DNA of 10,356 nt, taken from the NCBI GenBank assembly GCA_003527555.1, contig DPWT01000013.1, forward strand, positions 1 to 10,356, read 5' to 3'. The stretch is from Verrucomicrobiales bacterium (GTDB lineage: Bacteria; Verrucomicrobiota; Verrucomicrobiia; Verrucomicrobiales; Akkermansiaceae). The notes below the pieces were generated by a model, which worked only from the letters and a program-made list of their open reading frames with translations, searched no databases and was not told the origin of the DNA. Each line of letters starts with the position of its first letter. Within the stretch, counting starts at the first letter, position 1. The position numbers and the translations under genes were made by a program. Of this stretch, positions 1-6,884 are shown one piece after another.

Positions 1-124
1 TCTTCCCTTTGAGATGACAAAGAAATCCGACGCCACAGGAATCGTGTTCATTTTCTGGATCGTAGAGTCCTTGAGCTGGAGGCAACCCGAGTGTCTGTTT
101 GATTGTTTTATTGTGGTCCGACAT
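1..124 (-). CDS. gltB: Glutamate synthase large subunit, N-terminal fragment (runs off the window)
   Basis: Reading leftward from the ATG at 124-122, 41 codons are open to the window edge. The peptide contains [16 protein letters not shown], the classic N-terminus of the glutamate synthase large subunit. In this family a short propeptide is removed so that the Cys of CGVGF (Cys30 here) becomes the N-terminal nucleophile. It releases ammonia from glutamine, which is then used to convert 2-oxoglutarate to glutamate in the cytoplasm. The 29-residue leader before the Cys is a normal propeptide length. Only this start is seen; the FMN and iron-sulfur domains lie outside the window. Upstream (125-337) there is no gene on this strand but there is a sigma-54-like site, which fits a nitrogen-assimilation gene. 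Identity is confident from the motif; completeness cannot be judged. Confidence 0.9.
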   Translation of the reverse strand, partial: MSDHNKTIKQTLGLPPAQGLYDPENEHDSCGVGFLCHLKGK

Positions 125-264
125 AAAATGATTAAATTGGTCTTGTTTTTCGTTGTTAACTCGCGGTTGCATGGGCTTTTATTTAGATATACTAAACATT
201 GCCTCTACCGCTGGGCTGTCAAGGGCAGTTATCGGCAGAAACTGCATGTTTTTAAAAGCTTATA

Positions 265-280
265 TGCAAAAGCAATGCCA
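265..280 (-). promoter_or_regulatory. Sigma-54 (RpoN)-type -24/-12 promoter candidate for gltB
   Basis: The minus strand reads TGGCATTGCTTTTGCA. This matches the RpoN consensus TGGCAC-N5-TTGCW at nearly every conserved base, and the GG and GC elements are 12 nt apart as required. Transcription would start near position 254 and give a leader of about 130 nt before the gltB ATG. A flanking TGCAAA/TTTGCA dyad (265-270 and 282-287) overlaps it. Nitrogen control of gltB is biologically sensible. It remains a sequence match only, since no activator site was identified. Confidence 0.5.
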
Positions 281-337
281 GTTTGCACTCATAATGGCAA
301 TATGTATAGTGGAATTAAAATTATGACACGCGCAATT

Positions 338-805
338 CTATTTTGAGGACAGTATAGCGATGGCTGAAAAAGTTAATGTGAAGAGATAGATGATCAATAT
401 CATAAGGATCATGATACCCATTTGTCGCCAGAATGAGCGCTGATGGGCGATGGCCTGCTCCAGATCTTCAATTTGGTTGCTGATGATTAAGCGTGTGATC
501 GATTTTTCGTATCGTGACAGCCTGAATGATGGAATGATGAACAAGGCAGCCATGATAAGGTAGAATGAGTTGAGTAGGATAATTTGATACAGGGGAAAAT
601 AGCCTATCATTTTTCTCACGGTTATCAGATCAACAACAATGATAAACAATGCAGTGATGTATCCTGCGAGGCTGCAGAACCTGACCCATGGGCGGGTAGC
701 ACGCATATGTTCGAGGATAACAGGCGAGACATCATGAGTAACATCCTCGTTGAGCACATGAATAGCTCTGTTTGATGTGGGTGGTTGGTAAGGATTTGTG
801 GTCAC
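338..805 (-). CDS. DUF5362-like three-helix membrane protein
   Basis: This 155-residue protein starts at a GTG (805-803) and begins MTTNPYQPPTS, a soluble N-terminal style common in PVC-group membrane proteins. No ATG exists before residue 34, so the GTG start is preferred. Three hydrophobic segments are visible at about residues 43-62, 75-94 and 129-151. Between helices 2 and 3 is a polar stretch (YEKSITRLIISNQIEDLEQAIAHQRSFWR shortened here: SNQIEDLEQAIAHQRSFW) that matches what I recall of the DUF5362 pattern, in which a series of small residues and an FW motif precede the last helix. Function is unknown. It is divergent from the MATE transporter gene and upstream of gltB on the same strand, 213 bp away. 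An inverted repeat begins 4 nt upstream of its start codon. Confidence 0.75.
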   Translation of the reverse strand: MTTNPYQPPTSNRAIHVLNEDVTHDVSPVILEHMRATRPWVRFCSLAGYITALFIIVVDLITVRKMIGYFPLYQIILLNSFYLIMAALFIIPSFRLSRYEKSITRLIISNQIEDLEQAIAHQRSFWRQMGIMILMILIIYLFTLTFSAIAILSSK

Positions 806-808
806 ACA

Positions 809-826
809 AATATTCTAGCGAATATT
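809..826. promoter_or_regulatory. Perfect inverted repeat between divergent genes, putative operator
   Basis: AATATTC-TAGC-GAATATT has 7-bp perfect arms with a 4-bp spacer. It lies in the 98-bp gap between the DUF5362-like gene and the MATE gene, immediately before the GTG of the former. On the minus strand TAGAAT inside the repeat could act as a -10 box. The symmetry suggests a dimeric regulator site. No regulator gene is adjacent, so the assignment is inference. Confidence 0.35.
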
Positions 827-903
827 CAATGAGTTTGACATTTCCATCTTTAGAAAATGAACGATAGTGCCCTGCGTCCGCCAGAATGGGTGGAAATTAA
901 GTT

Positions 904-2343
904 GTGAGTAGTGAAGAATTCCAGACCATCAGCGAAAAATTAACCAAAGAACCACCGCTGGGTGAGTTGGGTGGTAAGCTTGCTGGGCTATCGTTACCAA
1001 AACAGGTTCTGGTTCTGGCTCTTTGGCCATTTCTCCAGAATCTCATGGGTGTGGGAGTCGGCTTTGCTGACATGATGATAGCGGGGCGAATGGATAAGGG
1101 GGAATCTGGTGAGGCAATCATGGATATGATCGGGGCATCAATGTATCTGATGTGGTTGCTAATGATTCTACAGGGTGCAATGGGAACGGGTGCTATGGCG
1201 CTTGTCTCAAGATCAACCGGGGCGCGCGATATGAAATCAGCTAATCTGGCACTTGGGCAGTCGCTTTTATTGGGAATTGGTACTGGTTTTATAAGTGGAG
1301 TGCTTATCTGGTTAATTGTGCCTCACATGGGCCAATTTTTTGGACTGAGTGATCTGGCGCAGAAATATCTTACTAACTACATGAGAATGGGCTGCTTGCT
1401 TGCGCCCTTCAGTGGTGTGTTGTTTGTAGCGAGTAGCTGCTTGCGTGCCTATGGCGATACGATGAAGCCATTTTGGTCGATGTTTTTGGTCAATCTGGTG
1501 AACATTGGGGCAAGCCTATATTTTGTTTATGAGCTGGGTTGGGGATTGAAGGGTCTTGCTGCTGGCACTGTGATTGGGTGGGGTTCTGGGGCTGTTTTGA
1601 TCCTCTGGTTTTTACGACCTAACAGCAAGATCCGTCAACAAGCTGGTGGCGATGTGCCGCTGGAGCTACGTGCCGGAAACTTACGCTATGACATTCCGAT
1701 GCTTCGCCGTATTTGGAACGTAAGCTGGCCGTCGATGATTGAGATTATGGGGATGTGGTCGGTGCATGCAGTCGGTGTTTATTTTATTGGCAGAATGGGG
1801 GCTGGAATGATGGGTGCGCACGCTATGGTTATTCGGCTTGAGTCGGTTAGTTTTATGCCTGGCTTTGCTGTTGGAATGGCAGCAAGCACACTTACGGGTC
1901 AGTATCTGGGTGCTAAAAATCCTGAGATGGCAAAAAAGGCAGTAAGGTTATGCTGGCTCTTTGCTATTGTTGCGATGGGAGGCACAGGTTTGCTTGTCTC
2001 GATTTTCAATACAGAATTCCTCGCACTTTTCGGCGATCCGAGTTCAGAACAATTTCAAATTGCAGCACCAGTGATCCGAGTCGTCGGTCTCATGCAAGCA
2101 GTCAATGCCACGATGATGGTGATGAAAATGTCGATGCGTGGTGCAGGGGACACACGAACGGTAACAGTCTATTCGTTCATATCTATGGGGTTGATCCGCG
2201 TCGGGCTGCTTTGGGCTCTGATGAAGTGGTTTGACCTCAGTTTGCTTGGCATCTGGTTGGTTATGATGGTGGATGTGGTGGTGCAGTGCATTATCTTCGT
2301 CAAACTACACCTCAAGGGAGACTGGCTCAAAAGAGAGGTCTAA
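904..2343 (+). CDS. MATE family efflux transporter
   Basis: This 479-residue inner-membrane protein has about twelve hydrophobic segments after a roughly 30-residue cytoplasmic N-terminus, the normal size and layout for a multidrug and toxic compound extrusion antiporter. The two MatE halves cover about residues 34-235 and 270-465. Family signatures are present in both: SRSTGARD (102-109) and RAYGDT (181-186) in the first, and GQYLGAKNP (332-340) with RGAGDTRT (412-419) in the second. Such proteins export cationic drugs or metabolites in exchange for Na+ or H+; the substrate cannot be told from sequence. The GTG start at 904 is preceded by GGGTGGA (888-894) at a workable distance. The ppnP-like gene follows after 42 bp and may be co-transcribed. 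Confidence 0.92.
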   Translation: MSSEEFQTISEKLTKEPPLGELGGKLAGLSLPKQVLVLALWPFLQNLMGVGVGFADMMIAGRMDKGESGEAIMDMIGASMYLMWLLMILQGAMGTGAMALVSRSTGARDMKSANLALGQSLLLGIGTGFISGVLIWLIVPHMGQFFGLSDLAQKYLTNYMRMGCLLAPFSGVLFVASSCLRAYGDTMKPFWSMFLVNLVNIGASLYFVYELGWGLKGLAAGTVIGWGSGAVLILWFLRPNSKIRQQAGGDVPLELRAGNLRYDIPMLRRIWNVSWPSMIEIMGMWSVHAVGVYFIGRMGAGMMGAHAMVIRLESVSFMPGFAVGMAASTLTGQYLGAKNPEMAKKAVRLCWLFAIVAMGGTGLLVSIFNTEFLALFGDPSSEQFQIAAPVIRVVGLMQAVNATMMVMKMSMRGAGDTRTVTVYSFISMGLIRVGLLWALMKWFDLSLLGIWLVMMVDVVVQCIIFVKLHLKGDWLKREV

Positions 2344-2372
2344 AATTCATAGTGACATGATTCTTGCTTGCA

Positions 2373-2378
2373 GAGGAG
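2373..2378 (+). promoter_or_regulatory. Shine-Dalgarno site that fixes the ppnP start
   Basis: GAGGAG lies 7 nt before the ATG at 2386. It is the clearest ribosome binding site in the window, and it selects this ATG over an in-frame TTG at 2368. Confidence 0.75.
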
Positions 2379-2385
2379 TAGGGTA

Positions 2386-2721
2386 ATGATCGATTTTATG
2401 TGCATGCAATTTTTAAACGTAACAGCAGAAGCAAAAGCAAATATCTACTTCGATGGAAAAGTTGTCTCTCATGGTGTGACCTTAGCGGATGGAACTACCA
2501 AAACATTTGGTATCATTTACCCTGGAAGTTATCACTTTGGTACTGAGAAAGCAGAGCGGATGGAGATTACGGATGGGACCTGTCAGGTAACGCTTGATGG
2601 AGTTGATGGCAGCGATACTTTCACTGCCGGTGAGCACTTTGACGTGCCTGCTGACTCAGGATTCACCATCAGCGTGGATGATATAATTTGCCAGTATGTT
2701 TGCTCGTATATTGAGTCGTAA
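2386..2721 (+). CDS. ppnP: Pyrimidine/purine nucleoside phosphorylase (PpnP/YaiE family, DUF1255)
   Basis: The protein is 111 residues, slightly longer than the E. coli homologue (94). The extra length is a short N-terminal extension before FLNVTAEAKANIYFDGKV. Family hallmarks of the small cupin barrel are clear: YFDGKVVSHGVT, then IIYPGSYHFGTEKAERMEIT, then GEHFDVPADSGFTISV, ending in CQYVCSYI. Known members phosphorolyse a broad range of purine and pyrimidine nucleosides to the free base and ribose-1-phosphate in the cytoplasm, for nucleoside salvage. The ATG at 2386 is chosen for its strong GAGGAG site; ATGs at 2398 and 2404 are possible but less well placed. Its TAA abuts the TAA of the convergent eboE-like gene with no base between them. 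Confidence 0.88.
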   Translation: MIDFMCMQFLNVTAEAKANIYFDGKVVSHGVTLADGTTKTFGIIYPGSYHFGTEKAERMEITDGTCQVTLDGVDGSDTFTAGEHFDVPADSGFTISVDDIICQYVCSYIES

Positions 2722-3879
2722 TTAATCAGTGTGACCCTGTAATACCCAATCGTATTCTTTAGCGATTTGGTCTTCGATAGGAATTTGAAGATTACTGGGA
2801 AGCACGCCCCACGTATATGTTTCGATCTCAAAATGTGTACAGAAATCTGAATGCTGCTTAAGGTAGGAAAGAGCGTCCATGGCGTGATTGTTGGTAGAAC
2901 CAAGAGGTGTTTCTGGCTCTGTGTAGAGTGGGATGTGGAAGTGCACGCGCGCTTCGCGAGAATAGTGAGGAGTTGATCGTGAAGAGTGAAAGTCCGGTAA
3001 GTCCTTGAAACGTGTTAGAGAGCCGTCGTTGTCCTTGATGATTACTTGGTGAAGGTAGGTAGGCTCGTCAAAGTCTTTGATTTTTTCTAACGCTTGCTCT
3101 GATGTCGGGTCGAATTCCAGAGCTGATGAGAGATGCACTTTGGAGATACGTAGTCCAGCGGCGCGTAATGCATTGAGTGATTGATGGCAATCGTCGAACT
3201 CGAGCGCGAAGTGGCAGGTATCATAGTTGATTCCAATGCGGCGTTTGATGATATCAGGGTCATCAACGGTATTGAGGAAGCGCTCAAAAAACGCCAGAGT
3301 TTCCTCTGTGTTTTCAAAGTGCCCGAGTGGTTCAGGCTCTAGTCCTAGATGAAGGTCGCGGTTGTGTTTCTTGGAGAGAGCTTCGATCTGTTGAGCGCAT
3401 GCTTCTAGATTTTTAAAAATATCAGCCTCGATGGCGTTGAACTCTTTGAACGAGCCGGGTAGGGTGGAAACTGAACCATCGATATTCTCGGGCACGAGTC
3501 GGGCGATAATTTCAAACAAGTTATTAGTGTAATTTAGGCGTTCCGAGCTTGTCCAATCCGGCTGGTAGACCTTTTCCTTCACTCGTGTTCCGTGGAAGGA
3601 TCCATAAGGAAACCCGTTGATCGTGAACACATAACAATTTTCTTCAGTGAGCCACTGCTGGAATTTTTGAAGGTTGTCGTCAGCTAGGAGTTCTTCAGCA
3701 GCCACTGCCGATAATCTAAGCCCAATGGCATAGCCGGTAGCTTGGTGTTGGGAGCAAGGTGATATGAGCTTGTCGCGGACAGCGAGCGTATGTTTTTTGA
3801 GAACGTTCCATGTTTCCTGCCAAGTTTCAGCTGGATGGATATTAGTGCAGTAGGCGAGATGTCCGTTTTGAAATTTCAC
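2722..3879 (-). CDS. eboE: Metabolite traffic protein EboE (xylose-isomerase-like TIM barrel)
   Basis: This 385-residue protein matches the EboE pattern along its length: AYCTNIHPAETW near the N-terminus (9-20), GLRLSAVAAEEL (53-64), YVFTINGFPYGSFHG (83-97) and VYQPDWTSSERLNYT (104-118). A TIM-barrel metal site follows, with ELSK-type strands ending in LEPEP (180-184), YDTCH (219-223) and KVHLSS (247-252). Ebo proteins are linked in cyanobacteria and other phyla to transport of secondary-metabolite precursors to the periplasm; the exact reaction is unknown. The start is a GTG whose last two bases form the TGA stop of the toxin-like gene (GTGA, 3879-3876), so it is probably translationally coupled. 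It is the last gene of the operon. Neighbouring EboB supports the name. Other ebo genes (UbiA-like EboC, EboD, EboF) are not seen here. Confidence 0.87.
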   Translation of the reverse strand: MKFQNGHLAYCTNIHPAETWQETWNVLKKHTLAVRDKLISPCSQHQATGYAIGLRLSAVAAEELLADDNLQKFQQWLTEENCYVFTINGFPYGSFHGTRVKEKVYQPDWTSSERLNYTNNLFEIIARLVPENIDGSVSTLPGSFKEFNAIEADIFKNLEACAQQIEALSKKHNRDLHLGLEPEPLGHFENTEETLAFFERFLNTVDDPDIIKRRIGINYDTCHFALEFDDCHQSLNALRAAGLRISKVHLSSALEFDPTSEQALEKIKDFDEPTYLHQVIIKDNDGSLTRFKDLPDFHSSRSTPHYSREARVHFHIPLYTEPETPLGSTNNHAMDALSYLKQHSDFCTHFEIETYTWGVLPSNLQIPIEDQIAKEYDWVLQGHTD

Positions 3880-4127
3880 AATGCTTCTACGTGTCGGATA
3901 TCGAGAATTTTCACCAGATTTGCGAAGGGATCTTTGAAAAAAAGTATAGCTTGGCGGCCAATGATTTTCACCTCGATAGCTCTTCCTCGTGGATCAGGTT
4001 GGGAATAGTCACCGTGGGTATCAGTGGGGTTGGCCTCCAGACGACCAATGAATCCTAACAATTCTGTTCGGTTCGCAAGGGCGCGGAGTTGATCCGCAGC
4101 CTGTGTGTGAATATACACGAGCGTCAT
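3876..4127 (-). CDS. RelE/ParE-superfamily toxin-like protein
   Basis: This 83-residue protein has the compact RelE/ParE fold pattern: an N-terminal strand (LVYIHTQAADQL), two helices, then GDY (39-41), GRAIEVKIIGRQAILFF (48-64) and a C-terminal strand VKILDI (72-77). The GDY...GR-I-VKIIG...VKILDI arrangement is that of a RelE/ParE subfamily I associate with Verrucomicrobia. Toxins of this superfamily are usually ribosome-dependent mRNA nucleases or gyrase poisons; which applies here is not visible. The ATG at 4127 is chosen over an upstream in-frame ATG at 4166 because it forms an ATGA overlap with the stop of the antitoxin-like gene. Its own TGA overlaps the GTG of eboE. Activity is unproven, and the operon position leaves a non-toxin role possible. 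Confidence 0.72.
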   Translation of the reverse strand: MTLVYIHTQAADQLRALANRTELLGFIGRLEANPTDTHGDYSQPDPRGRAIEVKIIGRQAILFFKDPFANLVKILDIRHVEAL

Positions 4128-4327
4128 TCCGAGAGAGAGTCTCTGGTTTTTTTTACTTTCTCCCAATTATCCGTATCAGCGTCTTCAATGCGTTGATGTA
4201 TGGCGGGCATTACAAGCTTGTTGCGCTTGAGCCTCATCATAAGTAGATAACTGGCGAGGTGATCCTGCTCGGCGTCAGTGAGTAACCCGATAGCCTCTTT
4301 GGCTTGTGAAAGATTCTGGTTATCCAT
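4124..4327 (-). CDS. Antitoxin-like small protein
   Basis: This 67-residue, mostly helical and charged protein begins MDNQNLSQAKEAIGLLTDAE and contains QDHLASYLLMMRLKRN, a pattern like the short helical antitoxins paired with RelE/ParE toxins (a helix around LTDAEQDHLASYL followed by a flexible acidic tail). The C-terminal half (RIEDADTDNWEKVKKTRDSL) is a plausible toxin-binding segment. The ATG at 4327 lies inside the last codons of the upstream TatD hydrolase gene (8-nt overlap, its TAA being 4322-4320). Its TGA overlaps the toxin ATG (4127-4124). An alternative upstream ATG at 4405 would add 26 residues lying wholly within the hydrolase gene, so it is not preferred. The assignment rests on gene order and size more than on a firm family match. 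Confidence 0.65.
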   Translation of the reverse strand: MDNQNLSQAKEAIGLLTDAEQDHLASYLLMMRLKRNKLVMPAIHQRIEDADTDNWEKVKKTRDSLSE

Positions 4328-5123
4328 CGATTTTAAAATTTTTCGATTGGCTGAGGAACTTGATTGGGTTTTCGTACACCACCTTGTGAACGAGGTCCTT
4401 GGCAAGTTGACGTTTTTTCATTTCTTGGATGCACTTGGGTACGGCGAGAGGATCGGAAACACCCCAATCGCATGCGGAGTTCATCCAGATGTTTTCCATG
4501 CCAAAGTTTTCTAGCATGTCGATGGCGCGAGCAGGGGTGCATTTGGACTCAGGATAGAGTGTCATACCGGCCCAGAATCCAGCATCGAGAACCAGTCCAG
4601 CAGTGTGTTCTTCAACATGGTCTACAATGACGCGTGAGGGATCAACATTTGCATTTTTTAATGCATCAAGAATCAGTTTAGTACCTTTGAGTTTATCCTC
4701 AAGGTGCGGCGTATGGATCAGGATGGGGAGGTCATATTTTTTTGCAAGTTCTACATGTTCTTCAAAAATTTTCAGCTCACTAATGGTGTTTTTATTGAGC
4801 CCGATCTCACCGATACCCAAAACTGTGGGTGCATCAATAAAATCGGGAATGATTGCCATCACCTCGCGTGCAAATCCTGCATCCTCGGCTTCCTTGGGGT
4901 TGATGCACAGCCAGCAGTAATGTTTGATACCAAATTTTGCGGCACGAGCGGGCTCGTATTCCGTCAGCTGGCGGTAGTAGTCGTGAAAGCCCTGCGGCGA
5001 TGATCGATCAAATCCCGCCCAGAAAGCAGGTTCGCATATCACTTCGCATCCTGCGATGGCCATGGCTTCGTAGTCAGCCGTGGTGCGGCTAACCATGTGA
5101 GCGTGTGGTTCTATGTAAGGCAT
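4320..5123 (-). CDS. eboB: TatD-family metal-dependent hydrolase, EboB-like
   Basis: This 267-residue TIM-barrel hydrolase starts MPYIEPHAHMVSRTTADYEA, the typical EboB opening, where the H-x-H pair (H7, H9) is the first metal site. Further TatD/amidohydrolase ligands are in place: E106 (GIGEIGLN), H137/H140 (ILIHTPH), H169 (VDHVEEHT) and D219 (SACDWG), so it should be catalytically competent. TatD proteins are metal-dependent hydrolases, often nucleases or esterases; the Ebo member's substrate is unknown, but it belongs to the cluster implicated in metabolite traffic. The start ATG (5123-5121) follows the upstream small gene after 8 nt, with no obvious Shine-Dalgarno. It overlaps the antitoxin-like gene by 8 nt. 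With eboE three genes downstream, the ebo assignment is well supported. Confidence 0.85.
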   Translation of the reverse strand: MPYIEPHAHMVSRTTADYEAMAIAGCEVICEPAFWAGFDRSSPQGFHDYYRQLTEYEPARAAKFGIKHYCWLCINPKEAEDAGFAREVMAIIPDFIDAPTVLGIGEIGLNKNTISELKIFEEHVELAKKYDLPILIHTPHLEDKLKGTKLILDALKNANVDPSRVIVDHVEEHTAGLVLDAGFWAGMTLYPESKCTPARAIDMLENFGMENIWMNSACDWGVSDPLAVPKCIQEMKKRQLAKDLVHKVVYENPIKFLSQSKNFKIDG

Positions 5124-5131
5124 GAAATTGT

Positions 5132-5410
5132 TCAGTTGTTTATCTCTAGACGGGGAGCTCCGAATGCACCCTGGATTGTTGCTTTGGGGATCGGTTCCTC
5201 CGAGTGATCAGAAAGGGCTTCCAGCACTGCTTGAGCGCGGGGGACGGCGCCCGGGTTTTGCATCGCATTGAGTGCTTGGTTAAAACCTTCGTAGCGAAAA
5301 TCGGTATTGCCCTCATGTCGATCCAACCGATCGAGAAAAGCGGCAATGTCTATGAGTTTGCAGCGCGCATCCATGAAGTAGAGGTCGAGTATGTCTTCCT
5401 TGTTGGGCAT
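5132..5410 (-). CDS. Small helical protein at the head of the ebo operon
   Basis: This 92-residue cytoplasmic protein begins MPNKEDILDLYFMDARCKLI and continues with IAAFLDRLDRHEGNTDFRYE. It is leucine- and charge-rich, with no membrane segment. The C-terminal part, EEPIPKATIQGAFGAPR, is proline-containing and may be extended. I recall similar short proteins (YF-x-DARCKLIDIAAFLDR) beside EboB-type hydrolases in other phyla, but no function is known to me and the size is well below that of EboA (about 200). The ATG at 5410 is chosen. An in-frame ATG at 5464 would place 18 residues over an inverted repeat and probable promoter region and looks unlikely. It ends 8 nt before eboB. Confidence 0.65.
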   Translation of the reverse strand: MPNKEDILDLYFMDARCKLIDIAAFLDRLDRHEGNTDFRYEGFNQALNAMQNPGAVPRAQAVLEALSDHSEEPIPKATIQGAFGAPRLEINN

Positions 5411-5431
5411 GGATTTATAATAAGTGTTAAA

Positions 5432-5479
5432 CTTGAAAATCCAAACTCCAAATTCGGTTTCCAATTTCTAATTTTCAAG
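5432..5479. repeat. Inverted repeat (9-bp perfect arms) in the divergent promoter region
   Basis: CTTGAAAAT (5432-5440) is mirrored by ATTTTCAAG (5471-5479) around a 30-bp spacer, and weaker complementarity continues inward. It sits between the small ebo-operon gene (start 5410) and the plus-strand gene starting at 5493. On the minus strand TATTAT-like sequence lies just downstream. It may be an operator or a structured leader. It also argues against starting the small gene at 5464. Confidence 0.4.
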
Positions 5480-5492
5480 ATAGAACACATTC

Positions 5493-5828
5493 ATGAGCGA
5501 GATGACAGACAATGACTTGGGAGACCAGCCCCTCGACAACATGATGGAGGGGTGGCAACTAGAGAATCACGATTTAGTAGAAGTATCCACTGAGCAACTC
5601 ACACACAAGCAGGTTCAGCGAGCACGTAAGGGGCGTCGTTTGACACTCAAAATGATGCAGAAGGTGACTCGTGCATTTAACGTGACGATCTGGCATCGGC
5701 TCACGGACGAACAAAAAGAAGCCTACTACGAGTACATGCATCGTGATCTTTTCAGTTACGCGAAGGGATATGATGCAGACTGGAAAGATCCAAACACTGA
5801 ATTGCAATCAGGCTCCGGAAATTCTTAA
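5493..5828 (+). CDS. Conserved hypothetical protein, possible HTH-like core
   Basis: This 111-residue soluble protein has an acidic, low-structure N-terminus (about residues 1-30), then VSTEQLTHKQVQRARKGRRL, a basic stretch followed by helices LTLKMMQKVTRAFN and LTDEQKEAYYEYMHRDLF. The repeated basic residues with a following amphipathic helix resemble a helix-turn-helix, but no family is recognised. It ends in a low-complexity QSGSGNS tail. An ATG at 5502 is an alternative start with a slightly better upstream GAGCGAG. It precedes the FAD oxidase gene by 6 nt, so it is probably co-transcribed with that gene and mnmM. A link to tRNA modification is only suggested by position. Confidence 0.65.
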   Translation: MSEMTDNDLGDQPLDNMMEGWQLENHDLVEVSTEQLTHKQVQRARKGRRLTLKMMQKVTRAFNVTIWHRLTDEQKEAYYEYMHRDLFSYAKGYDADWKDPNTELQSGSGNS

Positions 5829-5834
5829 TCTTCC

Positions 5835-6881
5835 ATGGAGGTAGGGTATCTTATTATTGGGCAAGGTCTCGCGGGGAGTGCACTGGCTTTGGAACTAATC
5901 AACCGAGGAGAGCGGGTTCTGGTTGTGGATCGACAGGATCCGGGATCGTCATCGCGAGTAGCTGCTGGGCTCATCACCCCGCTAACGGGTAAGGGAATGA
6001 ATCCTGCTTGGCGGCAGCGAGAGTATCTAGACATTGCCAAGGGCTATTATCGTAAGCTCGAATCAGAGAGTGGTCGGAAACTTTATCATTCCACACCCAC
6101 CGTGCGAATTTTCCAGTCGGAAAAAGAGCGTGAAAAATGGCGAGCTAAACATTGTGAGTATAAAGAGTGGGCATTCGATACCGAGGCACCTGATGATCCT
6201 ATTCGATCTGGATTTGGTGCTATCGAAATGCCCGAAGGTGCATGGTTAGACACTCTGGCATATTTGCAAGTTGTCCAGGATCGACTTATTGACGCCAAGG
6301 CTTGGCGGCAGGGAAGCTTTTATGAATCGGATGTGCAGTTTTTACCCGATGGGGTTCAGTGGAAGGATGTTAAAGCGGAAAAAATTATTCTATGTCAGGG
6401 AGCATATGGACTTTCGGGTGTAGCGGGATATGATGGCTGGTTTGGCAACGTAGCCCACCGTAGTGCCAAGGGAGAAATACTCAGCCTGAGGGTAGGTGGG
6501 TTGGATGAAAGCAAGCGATACCATGCGAACGGCTGGCTAGCTCCTCGTGAGGGTGGATTGTGGAAGGCTGGTGCGAATTACGAATGGAAAGTTCTCGATT
6601 CAAATTCTACTGATGCGGGGAAAGAAGAAGTGCTCAACAAGTTGCGCACCTGGATCGGAGAAGATGATGTGCAAATGGAGGTGATCGGACATGAGGCTGG
6701 TGTTAGGCCGATCATCAGGAATAGCCGACCCATAGTGGGATTTCATTCGAAACATTCAAACGTCGGTTTTTTCAACGGCCTTGGATCGAAAGGAACGCTT
6801 ATGGCACCGGCCGTGGCGGCTCACTTTGCGGCGTTTCTATGCGGTGAGTGTGAACTCGATAATGAGCTAAAAATCCCATAG
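5835..6881 (+). CDS. FAD-dependent oxidoreductase, DAO / MnmC C-domain type
   Basis: This 348-residue flavoprotein opens with a Rossmann FAD site, IIGQGLAGSALALELINRGE with G9, G11 and G14, ending in the acidic residue of LVVD (D32). SRVAAGLITPLTGKGMNPAW (40-59) is the second FAD contact typical of this small oxidase family. The C-terminal GVRPIIRNSRPIVG (289-302) and NGLGSKGTLMAPAVA (314-328) close the DAO fold. DAO enzymes oxidise amines. The C-terminal domain of MnmC in this superfamily strips the carboxymethyl group from cmnm5U34 of tRNA to give nm5U34. The adjacent MnmM-like gene (3 nt downstream) methylates nm5U, so this gene could supply the missing oxidase step. I recall that a stand-alone oxidase of this kind has been reported in B. 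subtilis (YurR), but related DAO proteins act on free amines, so substrate is unproven. Confidence 0.8.
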   Translation: MEVGYLIIGQGLAGSALALELINRGERVLVVDRQDPGSSSRVAAGLITPLTGKGMNPAWRQREYLDIAKGYYRKLESESGRKLYHSTPTVRIFQSEKEREKWRAKHCEYKEWAFDTEAPDDPIRSGFGAIEMPEGAWLDTLAYLQVVQDRLIDAKAWRQGSFYESDVQFLPDGVQWKDVKAEKIILCQGAYGLSGVAGYDGWFGNVAHRSAKGEILSLRVGGLDESKRYHANGWLAPREGGLWKAGANYEWKVLDSNSTDAGKEEVLNKLRTWIGEDDVQMEVIGHEAGVRPIIRNSRPIVGFHSKHSNVGFFNGLGSKGTLMAPAVAAHFAAFLCGECELDNELKIP

Positions 6882-6884
6882 CTT

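Noticed and set aside
14..346. Plus-strand open frame of 110 codons
   Set aside because: It overlaps the gltB start on the other strand and its promoter region, and its product has a composition unlike a real protein with no recognisable motif.
835..868. Sigma-70 promoter for the MATE gene from TTGACA at 835-840
   Set aside because: The -35 box is perfect, but no acceptable -10 box lies 16-18 bp downstream; the nearest (GATAGT, 863) is 22 bp away.
4128..4166. Longer toxin start at ATG 4166
   Set aside because: It would add 13 residues overlapping the antitoxin gene; the ATGA junction at 4127 gives the family-like N-terminus.
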